A DNA stretch of 64,000 nt from Cellvibrionaceae bacterium (lineage in GTDB: Bacteria > Pseudomonadota > Gammaproteobacteria > Pseudomonadales > Cellvibrionaceae). Below are positions 49,732 through 59,419 of the stretch, piece by piece (within the stretch, counting starts at the first letter, position 1; each line of letters opens with the position of its first letter). The stretch lies in the NCBI GenBank assembly GCA_021151695.1, contig JAGKWU010000005.1, forward strand, positions 124,001 through 188,000. The letters run 5' to 3'. The notes under the pieces are model-generated. The model worked only from the letters and a program-made list of their open reading frames with translations, had not been told where the DNA came from and ran no database searches. The position numbers and the translations under genes are program-made.

Positions 49732-52590
49732 TTAAAGCGCACTGATTTTCTGGATCTGCTCGCGCAATTTTTCAATCGCGATTTTATTTTCCGCAACACG
49801 TGCACGTTCAGCCGCTACAACCGCTTCCGGTGCTTTTGCTACGAAAGCTTCGTTGCTGAGTTTGGCTTCGGTTTTGGTGATGTCCTGTTCCAGCTTATTG
49901 CTCTCTTTGGTCAGGCGTGCAATTTCTGCATCCTTATCAATGATACCTGCCATAGGAACCAGAATTTCCATGGAGCCAACCAGCGCAGTTGCTGACATAG
50001 GTTCAGCATCGCCAAGGTTCAACCAGGTTACGCTTTCCAGCGATGCCAGTTTTTTCAGGAACTGTTGATTGGTTTCCAGGCGCTGCTGATCTTCAGCTGT
50101 GCCGTTTTTGAAGAGTATGGTCAAATCTTTCGCAGGGGAAATGTTCATCTCGCCGCGAATATTGCGCACACCCAGAATCACAGCTTGCAGCCATTCCACA
50201 TCGCTCAATGCTTGCTGATCGACTTTGCTTTCTTCTGCAATGGGATATTTTGCGAGCATAATCGTCTCGCCAGTAGCGCCAGCTAATGGTTTGATTTTTT
50301 GCCAAATTTCTTCAGTGATAAATGGCATCAGTGGATGTGCTAAACGCAGAATGGTTTCCAATACGCGAATTAATGTGCGGCGAGTACCTTTCTTGCGAGC
50401 GTCACTACCTTCGGATTTATCAAACAAAATAGGCTTGGATAATTCCAGATACCAATCGCAGTATTCGTTCCACACAAATTCGTAGATAGCTTGCGCCGCC
50501 AAATCAAAGCGATAGTTATCCAAATGCTCGCCAACGGATTTCTCCGCAAGTTGCAGCTTGCTGATAATCCAGCGATCAGCCACTGACAATTCATAATCTG
50601 TTGAGCCATCTTGTGCGCAATCCTGATCTTCGCATTGCATCAGTACATAGCGGGTGGCATTCCAGATTTTGTTGCAGAAGTTTCTGTAGCCTTCCACGCG
50701 ACCCATATCAAACTTGATATCGCGGCCGGTGGATGCCAATGAGCAGAAAGTAAAACGTAATGCATCAGTACCGTAGGCTTGAATACCTTCGGGGAACTCT
50801 TTGCGGGTTTGCTTTTCGATCTTGGCTGCATCTTTCGGGTTCATCAAACCGGTGGTGCGTTTTTGCACCAGGGTTTCGAGGTCGACACCGTCGATAATAT
50901 CGAGCGGGTCTAATACATTGCCTTTGGATTTGGACATTTTCTGACCCTGCCCATCGCGTACCAGACCGTGAACATAAACGGTTTTGAACGGGATATGCGG
51001 TGAGCCGTCTTCATGTTTTACCAGGTGCATGGTCATCATGATCATGCGTGCAACCCAGAAGAAAATAATATCGAAGCCCGTTACCAGCAAATCGGTCGGG
51101 TGGAATTTTTTCAGGAATTCGGTTTGCTCTGGCCAGCCGAGAGTGGAGAAAGTCCAAAGGCCGGAGCTGAACCATGTATCCAGTACGTCTTCGTCTTGTG
51201 TCAGTGCAACATCGGCAGCGATGGAATATTTGCTGCGCACTTCAGCTTCATTGCGACCTACATAAACCTTGCCGCTGGCGTCGTACCAGGCGGGAATGCG
51301 ATGGCCCCACCAGAGTTGACGGCTGATACACCAATCCTGAATGTCGCGCATCCAGGAGAAGTACATGTTTTCGTATTGCTTGGGTACGAACTGGATACGG
51401 CCATCTTCAACGGCAGCAATCGCGGGTTCTGCAAGTGGTTTGGTGCTTACGTACCATTGGTCAGTGAGCCATGGCTCAATGACAACGCCTGAGCGATCGC
51501 CGCGCGGTACTTTCAAGGCGTGATCATCAATTTTTTCCAGCAGCTCGGCGGCTTCAAAAGCGGCAACGATTTGTTTGCGAGCTTCGTAGCGATCAAGGCC
51601 AGCGAATTCAGCGGGTAGTGTGCCATCTATTTCAGCGTTGAGGCTGCCGTCCAAATTAAAGCTTTGCGCTGTCGCCAATACAGCAGCGTTCTTATCCAGC
51701 ACGTTGATCAGTGGCAGGTTGTGACGCTTGCCAACTTCATAGTCATTGAAGTCGTGTGCCGGGGTAATTTTTACGCAGCCGGTACCGAATTCGCGATCGA
51801 CATAATCGTCGGCAATAATCGGAATCCAGCGATTAACTAATGGCAGCACAATAAATTTGCCGATCAATGCTTTGTAACGTTCGTCTTCCGGGTGAACGGC
51901 TACAGCGCTATCGCCCAACATGGTTTCAGGACGAGTGGTGGCAACGACGAGATAATTTTTGCCCTCAGCAGTGGTGGCGCCGTCGGCGAGCGGGTAGCGC
52001 AGGTTCCACAAAAAACCTTTCTCATCGTGGTTTTCTACTTCCAGGTCAGAAATTGCTGTGTGGAGTTTCGGATCCCAGTTCACCAGGCGTTTGCCGCGAT
52101 AAATCAGGCCGTCATCAAACAGGCGTACAAAAGCTTCTTGTACTGCAGCGGACAGGCCGTCGTCCATGGTGAAGCGTTCGCGACTCCAATCTACTGACGA
52201 GCCCAAGCGACGGATTTGGCGAGTAATAGTGCCGCCGGATTGCTCCTTCCACTCCCACACTTTTTGCAGAAATTGCTCGCGGCCGAGATCGTGACGACTG
52301 ATACCTTGGGCAGCCAGTTGGCGTTCTACCACCATTTGGGTGGCGATACCGGCGTGGTCGGTACCCACTTGCCACAGCGTATCGTCGCCTTTCATGCGGC
52401 GGTAGCGAATCATGGTGTCCATGACGGCGTTGTTAAAACCATGGCCCATATGCAGGCTGCCGGTGACGTTGGGTGGCGGGATCATCATGGAGTAGGGGGT
52501 GCCTTCTCCGGCGGGTTTGAAGTAACCCTTTTCTTCCCAGGTTTGGTACCACTGGCGTTCGATGGCGTGGGGCTGGTAGGTTTTTTCCAT
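49732..52590 (-). CDS. valS: valyl-tRNA synthetase
   Basis: ValS charges tRNA-Val and edits Thr. The 952-residue class I enzyme has the HIGH-type motif PPPNVTGSLHMGHGF, the CP1 editing domain (about 195-350), the KMSKS loop GQKMSKSKGNVLDP, the anticodon-binding helical domain and a C-terminal coiled coil (KDAEIARLTKESNKLEQ onward). The E. coli enzyme has 951 residues. ATG 52590 gives MEKTYQPHAIERQWY. A terminator hairpin follows at 49616-49693. Confidence 0.98.
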   Translation of the reverse strand: MEKTYQPHAIERQWYQTWEEKGYFKPAGEGTPYSMMIPPPNVTGSLHMGHGFNNAVMDTMIRYRRMKGDDTLWQVGTDHAGIATQMVVERQLAAQGISRHDLGREQFLQKVWEWKEQSGGTITRQIRRLGSSVDWSRERFTMDDGLSAAVQEAFVRLFDDGLIYRGKRLVNWDPKLHTAISDLEVENHDEKGFLWNLRYPLADGATTAEGKNYLVVATTRPETMLGDSAVAVHPEDERYKALIGKFIVLPLVNRWIPIIADDYVDREFGTGCVKITPAHDFNDYEVGKRHNLPLINVLDKNAAVLATAQSFNLDGSLNAEIDGTLPAEFAGLDRYEARKQIVAAFEAAELLEKIDDHALKVPRGDRSGVVIEPWLTDQWYVSTKPLAEPAIAAVEDGRIQFVPKQYENMYFSWMRDIQDWCISRQLWWGHRIPAWYDASGKVYVGRNEAEVRSKYSIAADVALTQDEDVLDTWFSSGLWTFSTLGWPEQTEFLKKFHPTDLLVTGFDIIFFWVARMIMMTMHLVKHEDGSPHIPFKTVYVHGLVRDGQGQKMSKSKGNVLDPLDIIDGVDLETLVQKRTTGLMNPKDAAKIEKQTRKEFPEGIQAYGTDALRFTFCSLASTGRDIKFDMGRVEGYRNFCNKIWNATRYVLMQCEDQDCAQDGSTDYELSVADRWIISKLQLAEKSVGEHLDNYRFDLAAQAIYEFVWNEYCDWYLELSKPILFDKSEGSDARKKGTRRTLIRVLETILRLAHPLMPFITEEIWQKIKPLAGATGETIMLAKYPIAEESKVDQQALSDVEWLQAVILGVRNIRGEMNISPAKDLTILFKNGTAEDQQRLETNQQFLKKLASLESVTWLNLGDAEPMSATALVGSMEILVPMAGIIDKDAEIARLTKESNKLEQDITKTEAKLSNEAFVAKAPEAVVAAERARVAENKIAIEKLREQIQKISAL

Positions 52591-52815
52591 AGCGATAACA
52601 ACTCGTTCTTGTGCGGCAGCAAGCGGGCACGAGAGCCGGCAAGTGGGCGCAAAGGCTAAAAAATAAAGATGAAATTGGGATAAAAATTGGGTGTCGATTA
52701 TACAGATTATGCGGGGATGAGCCTAGGAAAATCCCTATAATCCAAAGGCTTATCAGTGATAGAATCCGCCGGTTTTATTATTTGGCAGGCCTTGATCGGC
52801 CATTGGACAGCTTTT

Positions 52816-54678
52816 ATGAAATTACATGAAATGCCCGGTGCGCTGTGGCGTGCTCACCAGTTGCGACAACTGGATATCGAGATGTTGCACGCGGAATCCA
52901 GTGATGAGGTTCCAGTTGTTGTCTCTTTCACCTCCATTCCCTCGCGTTTTCATGTAATACATTTAACTGTACGCAGCGTGCTGTCAGGAACAAGCAGGCC
53001 GGAGAAAGTTGTTTTATGGTTGCATGAGTCGCTAAAAAATCAGGTTCCGGCGAGTTTGACCTGTTTGCTTGGGCGACGATTTGAAATTCGCTATGCCGTT
53101 ATCGACTGCCCGCATTTAAAGCTGGTTGAGAGCTTGCAGGCTTTTCCCGAGAAGTTAATCGTCACCTGTGACGATGATTTGATGTATGACAGTGAGTGGC
53201 TCGGCGCGCTCTATAAAGAGCATCTGCGCCACCCGACAGAAATTGTTGCGAACGAATGCCGTGCCATTGCGTACGATGAGTCTGGAGAGGTTCGCCCCTA
53301 TCGTTATTGGTATCGTGAAGGCAAAAAAGGCGCAACTTATGACGCGCTTCTGCCTTTAGGTTTCGGTGGTGTTTTATATCCTCCAGGTTGCCTGCATCCT
53401 GACGTTATTAACACAGAGCTTTATCTGCAGCTAACCCCCAAAGCGGATGATCTGTGGTTTAAGGCAATGTCTTATTTGCAGGGAACCGCATCGCGTCGCT
53501 CGTCTATTTCGGTAGGCAAGCCGATTCATATTCCTGATTCGCAGGCAGTGAATTTAAAATCTGGTAATGTTAAGCAGGATGGTAATCGGCTGCAGTGGCA
53601 GGCGCTTTCCAGTCACTATTCTTTACCGGCTTTTTTACCTTTTGTCGTTAACAAAGAGCCTTCGCCAGTCAAAATTGATCATTCCACGACTTCTCCAATA
53701 GATGCGGTGATCACCTGGGTTGACGGCGCAGACCCCAAGCACGCTGAAAAGCTCGAAACCTACCTTGCAGAAATCGGCCGGGAAAAGCCCAAAGCGGCGT
53801 TAGCAACACGTTTTAATGATGCTGGTGAGTTGGGCTATTGCATTGCATCACTGCTCAAGTTTGCTCCCTGGTTGCGCACCATTCATATAGTGACGGATGC
53901 GCAAGTTCCGAAGGCAATGCAATGGCTTGCGCAAACGCCTTACGCCAACAAAGTACAGCTCGTTGACCATAAAGATATATTTGCGGGCAATGAATCCTGT
54001 TTGCCAACCTTCAATACGCGTTCTATCACCAGTTTGTTATATCGAATTCCCGGTTTGGCAGAGCGCTTTATTTTTTTAAACGATGATTTCATTTTGATTC
54101 GTCCCGTGCAGCCGCAAGATTTTTTTCGTGAATCAAACATTGTTTTGCGCGGTAAATGGCATCTGATGCTGTGGGATCGTTTAATGGCTTTGTCGGGTAA
54201 CGATGAAACTGCAGAGGCGGGAAATGGCAAAGATCTGCGCGCAAAATATCTGATTTCACAAAAGCTTGCTGCGCGTTTAGCCGGCTTTCGAAATCGTTAT
54301 TTCCAGTTGCGACATGATCCGCACCCTATGCAGGTGTCCGCATTGAATCGCTTTTTTACCGGGGCGCCGGAGTTACTTGCTAAAAATATTCGCTATAAGT
54401 TGCGATCGAGATCCCAGTTTACCGTGGAGAGTCTTGCGGCGCATCTGGCGCTGCACGATGGGAGTGCGGTGATCGATAATAACCTTGATACGCTACAGGT
54501 GAAGCCCGCAAGTCAGGGGCGTTTACGCATCAAATTAAAGTTAAAAGCGGCGGATCGTAATCGTGCGATGGCCTTTGTGTGTGTTCAAAGCATGGATCGC
54601 GCATCGCCACGCGTGCGCGACATGGTTTTCTCATGGTTATTAAAACGCATTGGGACGCTTGATAACCCCGCCGAATAA
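52816..54678 (+). CDS. glycosyltransferase-like/Stealth phosphotransferase fusion
   Basis: The 620-residue product joins two parts. The N-terminal half (about 25-275) reads like a glycosyltransferase-type domain (VVVSFTSIPSRF, EKLIVTCDDDLMYD with a DxD-like acidic cluster, PLGFGGVLYPPGC). The C-terminal half from about 295 is a Stealth-type sugar-phosphate transferase: CR1 IDAVITWVDGADPKH, CR2 ARFNDAGELGYCIASLLKF with FIFLNDDFIL, then HDPHPMQ. Stealth enzymes transfer hexose 1-phosphate to make phosphodiester-linked capsules or exopolysaccharides. ATG 52816 is chosen; GTG 52756 is in the same frame. It converges on the CDP-glycerol transferase gene. Confidence 0.8.
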   Translation: MKLHEMPGALWRAHQLRQLDIEMLHAESSDEVPVVVSFTSIPSRFHVIHLTVRSVLSGTSRPEKVVLWLHESLKNQVPASLTCLLGRRFEIRYAVIDCPHLKLVESLQAFPEKLIVTCDDDLMYDSEWLGALYKEHLRHPTEIVANECRAIAYDESGEVRPYRYWYREGKKGATYDALLPLGFGGVLYPPGCLHPDVINTELYLQLTPKADDLWFKAMSYLQGTASRRSSISVGKPIHIPDSQAVNLKSGNVKQDGNRLQWQALSSHYSLPAFLPFVVNKEPSPVKIDHSTTSPIDAVITWVDGADPKHAEKLETYLAEIGREKPKAALATRFNDAGELGYCIASLLKFAPWLRTIHIVTDAQVPKAMQWLAQTPYANKVQLVDHKDIFAGNESCLPTFNTRSITSLLYRIPGLAERFIFLNDDFILIRPVQPQDFFRESNIVLRGKWHLMLWDRLMALSGNDETAEAGNGKDLRAKYLISQKLAARLAGFRNRYFQLRHDPHPMQVSALNRFFTGAPELLAKNIRYKLRSRSQFTVESLAAHLALHDGSAVIDNNLDTLQVKPASQGRLRIKLKLKAADRNRAMAFVCVQSMDRASPRVRDMVFSWLLKRIGTLDNPAE

Positions 54679-54709
54679 TATCGGCGTTAAGCCGATGGCG
54701 GGGTGCGTG

Positions 54710-55735
54710 CTACAGTTTCCAGTAATTAAGCAGTTTGCGCAGCTTGTATTTGCGTAACAAATTAAATGGTTTGCGCTTCAGGTTTTTCCCGCCTTTCGCG
54801 ATAAATTCATCCACAGCATCCAGAATTCGATCGGCAGATTTACCGTCGCGATAGGGGTGTATCTGGCGGCCAAACTCGGCGATTGCGGCCATTAACTCCG
54901 GTGGGCGCGATAGCGCTTTAATAATGGCTGGCTCAAAATCTTTGGCGTGTTCTATATCAATGAGTTGCGGGCCCGGGCGACGATTTTTGAAGGTCACCAC
55001 TGGCTTGCCTGTCAGCAAAAATTCACTCAGTGCCGAAGATGTATCCGAGCACATCATGTCGGCCTGGGGAAATAATTCCAGAATATTGTCGTTGGTGGCG
55101 AACTCCAGATATTCACTTTCCAATGCTTTGAATTTTGCAGCCGTCTCAGGATTCATTTTGGGGTGCAGGGTGACTATCCAGCGCCATTGGCCGGTTTGCG
55201 ACAGGCGTTTTACTTCCGGATAAAGAATTTCCGCTGCACTCCATGAAGGCGAAAATGTTGAGTGGTAAAGAATGACCGGTGGATTTTTTACCGGCGGTAT
55301 TTCGCCCGCCGTGGCTCGCATGAATTCATCCAGCTTGGGCCAACCGGTTTCTATTACAGAAAAATATTTCAGCTTGTCGGCGAGCTTTTGGAAGGCAGCA
55401 GTGTCTTTAGGGCCGGTAGTGCAATACAAATCAAAGAGACCGCGAATATAAATATGACGCGGTTTGCCTGCGTCAAATCCGTGGAAGGTCTGTACTTTTA
55501 CACCGGGGAAAAAATGCGGGACGAGATTGTTGGGGGTGATAACCGCAATGGGATTCCACGCGAAAACTTCTTCGACGCTGCGCAGCAATTTATCGCCTGC
55601 CTGCAAATCTTCCGCTCCCGGCCCGCCAAAAAACCAGGCCACTTTATCGCCGCGCGCTTTAATGGCTTCTTCAATGGGGCGCATGATAGCTTGCGTATAG
55701 CGTTCTGATCCGTAAAAAAGATAGTGTTTGGACAT
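54710..55735 (-). CDS. CDP-glycerol glycerophosphotransferase-like protein
   Basis: The 341-residue protein starts at ATG 55735 (the frame extends to 55768 without a better start) and matches the Glyphos_transf family: PGVKVQTFHGFDAGKPRH, VILYHSTFSPSW, then the nucleotide-binding block MCSDTSSALSEFLLTGKPVVTF. In Gram-positives these make teichoic acids; in proteobacteria they add polyol or amino-sugar phosphate to lipopolysaccharide or capsule. The C terminus is very basic (KNLKRKPFNLLRKYKLRK), suggesting membrane association. It follows waaC by 13 bp on the same strand. Confidence 0.82.
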   Translation of the reverse strand: MSKHYLFYGSERYTQAIMRPIEEAIKARGDKVAWFFGGPGAEDLQAGDKLLRSVEEVFAWNPIAVITPNNLVPHFFPGVKVQTFHGFDAGKPRHIYIRGLFDLYCTTGPKDTAAFQKLADKLKYFSVIETGWPKLDEFMRATAGEIPPVKNPPVILYHSTFSPSWSAAEILYPEVKRLSQTGQWRWIVTLHPKMNPETAAKFKALESEYLEFATNDNILELFPQADMMCSDTSSALSEFLLTGKPVVTFKNRRPGPQLIDIEHAKDFEPAIIKALSRPPELMAAIAEFGRQIHPYRDGKSADRILDAVDEFIAKGGKNLKRKPFNLLRKYKLRKLLNYWKL

Positions 55736-55748
55736 AATGCTGACTCGG

Positions 55749-56813
55749 TTAAGCATCGGGCAGTGCAACGCTATCCGGCTGATTGTGCGCCGCCATTTTT
55801 ATGTTAAGGGTGTTCCAAACATCAAAGGGCTTAATGCCATTCATGCAGGGCGGCGTTTCATGGCTACCCTCGGGCAGCCATTTGCAGTGGCGTTTGTGGC
55901 AGGGCATGCAGGCGAGTTTGTGTTCAAGCTGCAAGTTGCTGGTGTGTTCGCCAATCAGGCCTACTTTTACCGGTGATGTTGGGCCGTAAAGTGCAATGGT
56001 TGGGGTTTCCAATGCGCCCGCCAAATGCGAGAAGCCAGTATCAAGACCTATAACACCGGCAGAACCTACAAGCTTTTCGGCGATGGTGGTGATGCTCATA
56101 CGCTGGCTTGGACGAGTGGCGCGCGGACAGGCAGCAATAATGCTGTCAGCCATGGCTTTTTCTTCCGGGCTGCCCCACATGATTTCAACGTTATAGCCCT
56201 CTTCCAGCGCTATGGCTGTCAGGCGTTGCCAATGCAATGTGGACCAGAGTTTGGTGACCCAGCTGGTGCCGATAATAAACATCAGTTTGCGCGGATCTTT
56301 GGTTACATGGGCAAAATTCTGGTTGATACCAAAATTTAAAATCGAGGCAGGTGTGTAACCAAAAATGTTGCCAAAGAGTTGGCGTGTACGCTCTACCGCG
56401 TGCTGGTTTTTGGCTACAGCATGGCGACGGGAATAAAACAAACTGGCGATGGGCTCACGCGCTGATTTTGCATTAAAACCCTGTACGGATTTACTTTTGG
56501 CCATGGTGGCAACAAAGGCGCTTTTAAACAGGCCTTGTGCATCAATCACCAGATCGTATTCTTCGGTGCGCAGCTGTTTGCGCAATTGTTTGAATTCGCT
56601 CCAGCTGCTCATGCCGCGCTCTTTCATCCAGCGGCGCAGATGAATAGGGATCACCTTATTGATCGCCGGATGCCAATCGACAATTTCCTTAAAACCATCT
56701 TCCACTACCCAATCGATAACTACATCGGGATTGTGAGCTTTTAAATCACTGATGGCAGGAAACGTGTGAAAAATATCGCCCATGGACGACATTTTAATGA
56801 GCAGGACGCGCAT
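55749..56813 (-). CDS. waaC: lipopolysaccharide heptosyltransferase I
   Basis: WaaC adds the first heptose to Kdo of the lipopolysaccharide core. The 354-residue GT-B, family 9 protein aligns in motif order with E. coli WaaC: VLLIKMSSMGDIFHTFPA, DWVVEDGF, VIDAQGLFKSA, AREPIASLFYSRRH, then GLDTGFSHLAGALETPTIALYGPT. The C-terminal cluster CMPCHKRHCKW with a final PPCM resembles that of WaaF-type enzymes, so WaaF-like specificity cannot be excluded. Part of a three-gene minus-strand run from DUF6165. Confidence 0.9.
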   Translation of the reverse strand: MRVLLIKMSSMGDIFHTFPAISDLKAHNPDVVIDWVVEDGFKEIVDWHPAINKVIPIHLRRWMKERGMSSWSEFKQLRKQLRTEEYDLVIDAQGLFKSAFVATMAKSKSVQGFNAKSAREPIASLFYSRRHAVAKNQHAVERTRQLFGNIFGYTPASILNFGINQNFAHVTKDPRKLMFIIGTSWVTKLWSTLHWQRLTAIALEEGYNVEIMWGSPEEKAMADSIIAACPRATRPSQRMSITTIAEKLVGSAGVIGLDTGFSHLAGALETPTIALYGPTSPVKVGLIGEHTSNLQLEHKLACMPCHKRHCKWLPEGSHETPPCMNGIKPFDVWNTLNIKMAAHNQPDSVALPDA

Positions 56814-56816
56814 AAA

Positions 56817-57212
56817 TTATTGGTAGTCTTTGTAGGATTTTTCTTCGATCAGCTCAGAGCCAAACGCGAGGTTGATATCTTTTTTGACCTTGGCACGTTT
56901 GTCGTTGGTGACGTAAACGGCGCGGGCCAGCTGGATAAATTTATCGCTGAAGTCTTTGGCGTATTCGCAATCGCGGATGTCATCTTCAATGACCCAGAGT
57001 TCCTGGTTGATGTCTTTGAGTGATTGTTGCAAAGGTGCCAATTTGGCTTTGCCCGCGGCATCCAGCAACTGGTCTACCTTGGCATTGAGCACATTCAATT
57101 CGTGGGTGACATTTTTGAGTTTGCCCGCGTCGCTGATATTGACGGCTTTGATTTCAAGGATGGTGATTTTGTCGATAAGTTCGCCAAGGGAAATAGGGGC
57201 TTCAATCAGCAT
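56817..57212 (-). CDS. DUF6165 family protein
   Basis: This 131-residue acidic, fully helical protein starts APISLGELIDKITILEIK and matches DUF6165, a family found in lipopolysaccharide or glycosyltransferase clusters. Function is unknown. It ends 4 bp before waaC, so the two are co-translated, which supports a role with core oligosaccharide synthesis. Confidence 0.78.
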   Translation of the reverse strand: MLIEAPISLGELIDKITILEIKAVNISDAGKLKNVTHELNVLNAKVDQLLDAAGKAKLAPLQQSLKDINQELWVIEDDIRDCEYAKDFSDKFIQLARAVYVTNDKRAKVKKDINLAFGSELIEEKSYKDYQ

Positions 57213-57313
57213 GGTTAGCTCTCAGGTCATTTTTGAAAGGCGGCTATCTTAGCAAATTCACAGGCTTGTGGGCTCAACAAATTCGCCTCTGCAAATTCAA
57301 AGACCTTCGCCGC

Positions 57314-58009
57314 CTAGACCTTGCCGCAGGCGCGGTTGGCGGGTACGGCTATGTCCATCAATTTGGGGTTAGGCAGCTTGAGATTGTTCATCAGTGCTAC
57401 ATAGGCGTCTATATCTTTTACCTGCAAGCGCGGGTTGTGGGTGCGCTCCTCGGCGATGGTGCTTACCTGCCAGCCCTTGTAATCGTGACCGGGATAAACC
57501 CAGGTGTTGTCCGGCAGTTTGAGCAGGGTGTGAAACAGGCTGTAATACTGGTCTGCCGCATTACCATTTTGGAAATCGGTGCGGCCGGTCCCGCGAATCA
57601 GCAGGGTGTCTCCGGTAAATACACAGGTTTGCCCCTGGTCTTCCAGTACAAAACTGTAGGAATCGTCCGTGTGGCCCGGTGTATACATTACTCGCAACCT
57701 GAGTTGGCCTACCTGAATGATGTCGCCGTCGCGCATGCTTTGTGACACGCAGGCGGAATTGGCCTCTTGCCCCAGCAGCGTCTGCGCACCTGTAGCGTCA
57801 CGCAGGGCACCGGCCGCGGTGATATGGTCGGCGTGGGTGTGAGTGTCCAGGATATAAACCAGTTTGAGTTGCAGCTCTCTGAGCAATTGCAAGTAATGGT
57901 CAAACTCGCTCTGTACCGTATCTATAAGTACGGCTGCGCGTGTGGCTTCGCAGCCGATCAGGTAGGTGTAAGTGCTGGACTCGCGTTCAAAGAGTTGACG
58001 AAAAATCAT
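57314..58009 (-). CDS. ETHE1-like persulfide dioxygenase (MBL fold)
   Basis: The 231-residue metallo-beta-lactamase-fold protein has the signature HTHADHITAAGALR, then the metal-ligand Asp in FTGDTLLIRGTGRTDFQNG and the final His in VYPGHDYKG. These fit the ETHE1/Blh branch, which oxidises glutathione persulfide to sulfite. It is the last gene of the sulfur operon, 29 bp after the TauE/SafE gene, so the sulfite formed could leave by that exporter. Confidence 0.88.
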   Translation of the reverse strand: MIFRQLFERESSTYTYLIGCEATRAAVLIDTVQSEFDHYLQLLRELQLKLVYILDTHTHADHITAAGALRDATGAQTLLGQEANSACVSQSMRDGDIIQVGQLRLRVMYTPGHTDDSYSFVLEDQGQTCVFTGDTLLIRGTGRTDFQNGNAADQYYSLFHTLLKLPDNTWVYPGHDYKGWQVSTIAEERTHNPRLQVKDIDAYVALMNNLKLPNPKLMDIAVPANRACGKV

Positions 58010-58038
58010 GTTAATACCTCATCAGGTTGCCAGTCGTT

Positions 58039-58872
58039 TTAGAGCAGTTTGTTGAATAGCGTAAACAGGGTGATCAATGCCAGGCTCAGGGCGAAGCCAC
58101 GTTGCAGGCGGGGACCGGGCAGTTTTTGGCTGAGCAGTTGTCCCGCCAGCATTCCGAGAATGCCGCCGCCGGCGACGGGTAACAGCGCAGAGCCCTGGTT
58201 GAATCCGCCGAGCCCTGCGCTGGCGTTGCTCAAAAACACGTGGCTGATAAATCCCGAGCTGCTGATGATGGCGATAATCAACAGCGAGGTGCCTACGGCC
58301 TGGCGCATGCTAATGGGGCTGAGGGCCAACAGCAGTGGGACTATCAAAAAGCCTCCGCCAACACCGAACAAACCCGATAGCAAGCCCACCAGGCTTCCTC
58401 CTATCAATAGCCCGCTTACACAGCGTGGCTTGAGCTCAAACTCGCCTTTACGGCTGAGATTGCACAGTAATCCGGCGCGCGGTTCCTGGCTGAAATCGCC
58501 AGCGCGAACTATACGGGCATCCTCGGGATTGCTGCTTTTCCACATGCGCCACGAGATAACCATGGCCAATAGACTGAAACCCACAAGCAGCCAGTCGGCG
58601 GGCAACTGCAAGCCGATCCATTTACCCAATGGGGCGAAGACGGCTCCGCTGGCGGCGAGAATTAGCCCGGGCAACCAGAGCATTTGCTTTGCTCGCCAAT
58701 TGCGCAGGCAGCCATAAATGGTGCTGGCCGCAACGGCGCCCAGGGATATGCCCGCGGCATCGGCGGGCGCCATTCCTACAGCAAGTATTAATAAAGGCAC
58801 AGCAAATACCGAGCCGCCAGCTCCCGTCAGCCCCAATAACAGGCCGATAACTACACCTATAGTAAGTAGCAT
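58039..58872 (-). CDS. TauE/SafE-family sulfite or organosulfonate exporter
   Basis: The 277-residue protein has about eight membrane helices in two homologous halves, each opening with the family's glycine-rich motif: GLLLGLTGAGGSVFAVPLLI and, in the second half, GLLSGLFGVGGGFLIVPLLL. The family exports sulfite, sulfoacetate or other C1 and S anions. The start codon abuts the rhodanese stop (TAAATG), showing tight coupling in the operon. Confidence 0.9.
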   Translation of the reverse strand: MLLTIGVVIGLLLGLTGAGGSVFAVPLLILAVGMAPADAAGISLGAVAASTIYGCLRNWRAKQMLWLPGLILAASGAVFAPLGKWIGLQLPADWLLVGFSLLAMVISWRMWKSSNPEDARIVRAGDFSQEPRAGLLCNLSRKGEFELKPRCVSGLLIGGSLVGLLSGLFGVGGGFLIVPLLLALSPISMRQAVGTSLLIIAIISSSGFISHVFLSNASAGLGGFNQGSALLPVAGGGILGMLAGQLLSQKLPGPRLQRGFALSLALITLFTLFNKLL

Positions 58873-59403
58873 TTATTGGTTCCAGGGCATACGGGCAATC
58901 AACATACCCATCATGCAAGTGTCAGTAATACCGGCGAAAATCAGGCCTGCACCCACGAAGCCGGATAATCCATAAAACGCGGGATGAAACAGCGTGCCCA
59001 GCAGCACGCCAGTGAGCACCAGCGCTCCAGCAGCTATACGCACTTGCCGTTCCAGCGACATCACTTTTTTGCCACTTTGTTGCAGCGGAATCTGGGCTTG
59101 CTTAAGGGCATTCATACCGCCCTCGATAACGTAAAACTCTGCGGGAAACTGATGCGCCAATTGCATAGCGGCCATTTCGGCGCGTCTACCGGCCTGACAT
59201 AACAAGTAGATTTTGCTGGCGTCTTTGTTGCTGTTTTGTACCAGGTTGCGTAGTGCTTCGGGAGTCAATTCGTGCAGGGGAATATGCAGGCTGCCCGGGA
59301 GCGATTCCGCTTGTACCTCCGCCGTAGTCCGCACATCCAGAACACAGCATCCCTGTGCGTTGCAGGCGATAAAATTCGCGGGAGAAATGGTTTTGTAGCT
59401 CAT
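58873..59403 (-). CDS. rhodanese with YgaP-type membrane anchor
   Basis: The first 110 residues form a rhodanese domain with the catalytic loop LLCQAGRRAEMAA (active Cys in CQAGRR), which carries a persulfide sulfur. The C-terminal 60 residues hold two membrane helices of the DUF2892 type (RIAAGALVLTGVLLGTLF; GLSGFVGAGLIFAGITDTC). E. coli YgaP has the same plan. It probably passes sulfane sulfur to the dioxygenase at the inner membrane. It follows the repressor by 16 bp. Confidence 0.9.
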   Translation of the reverse strand: MSYKTISPANFIACNAQGCCVLDVRTTAEVQAESLPGSLHIPLHELTPEALRNLVQNSNKDASKIYLLCQAGRRAEMAAMQLAHQFPAEFYVIEGGMNALKQAQIPLQQSGKKVMSLERQVRIAAGALVLTGVLLGTLFHPAFYGLSGFVGAGLIFAGITDTCMMGMLIARMPWNQ

Positions 59404-59419
59404 GTTTACCTCGGCAAGG

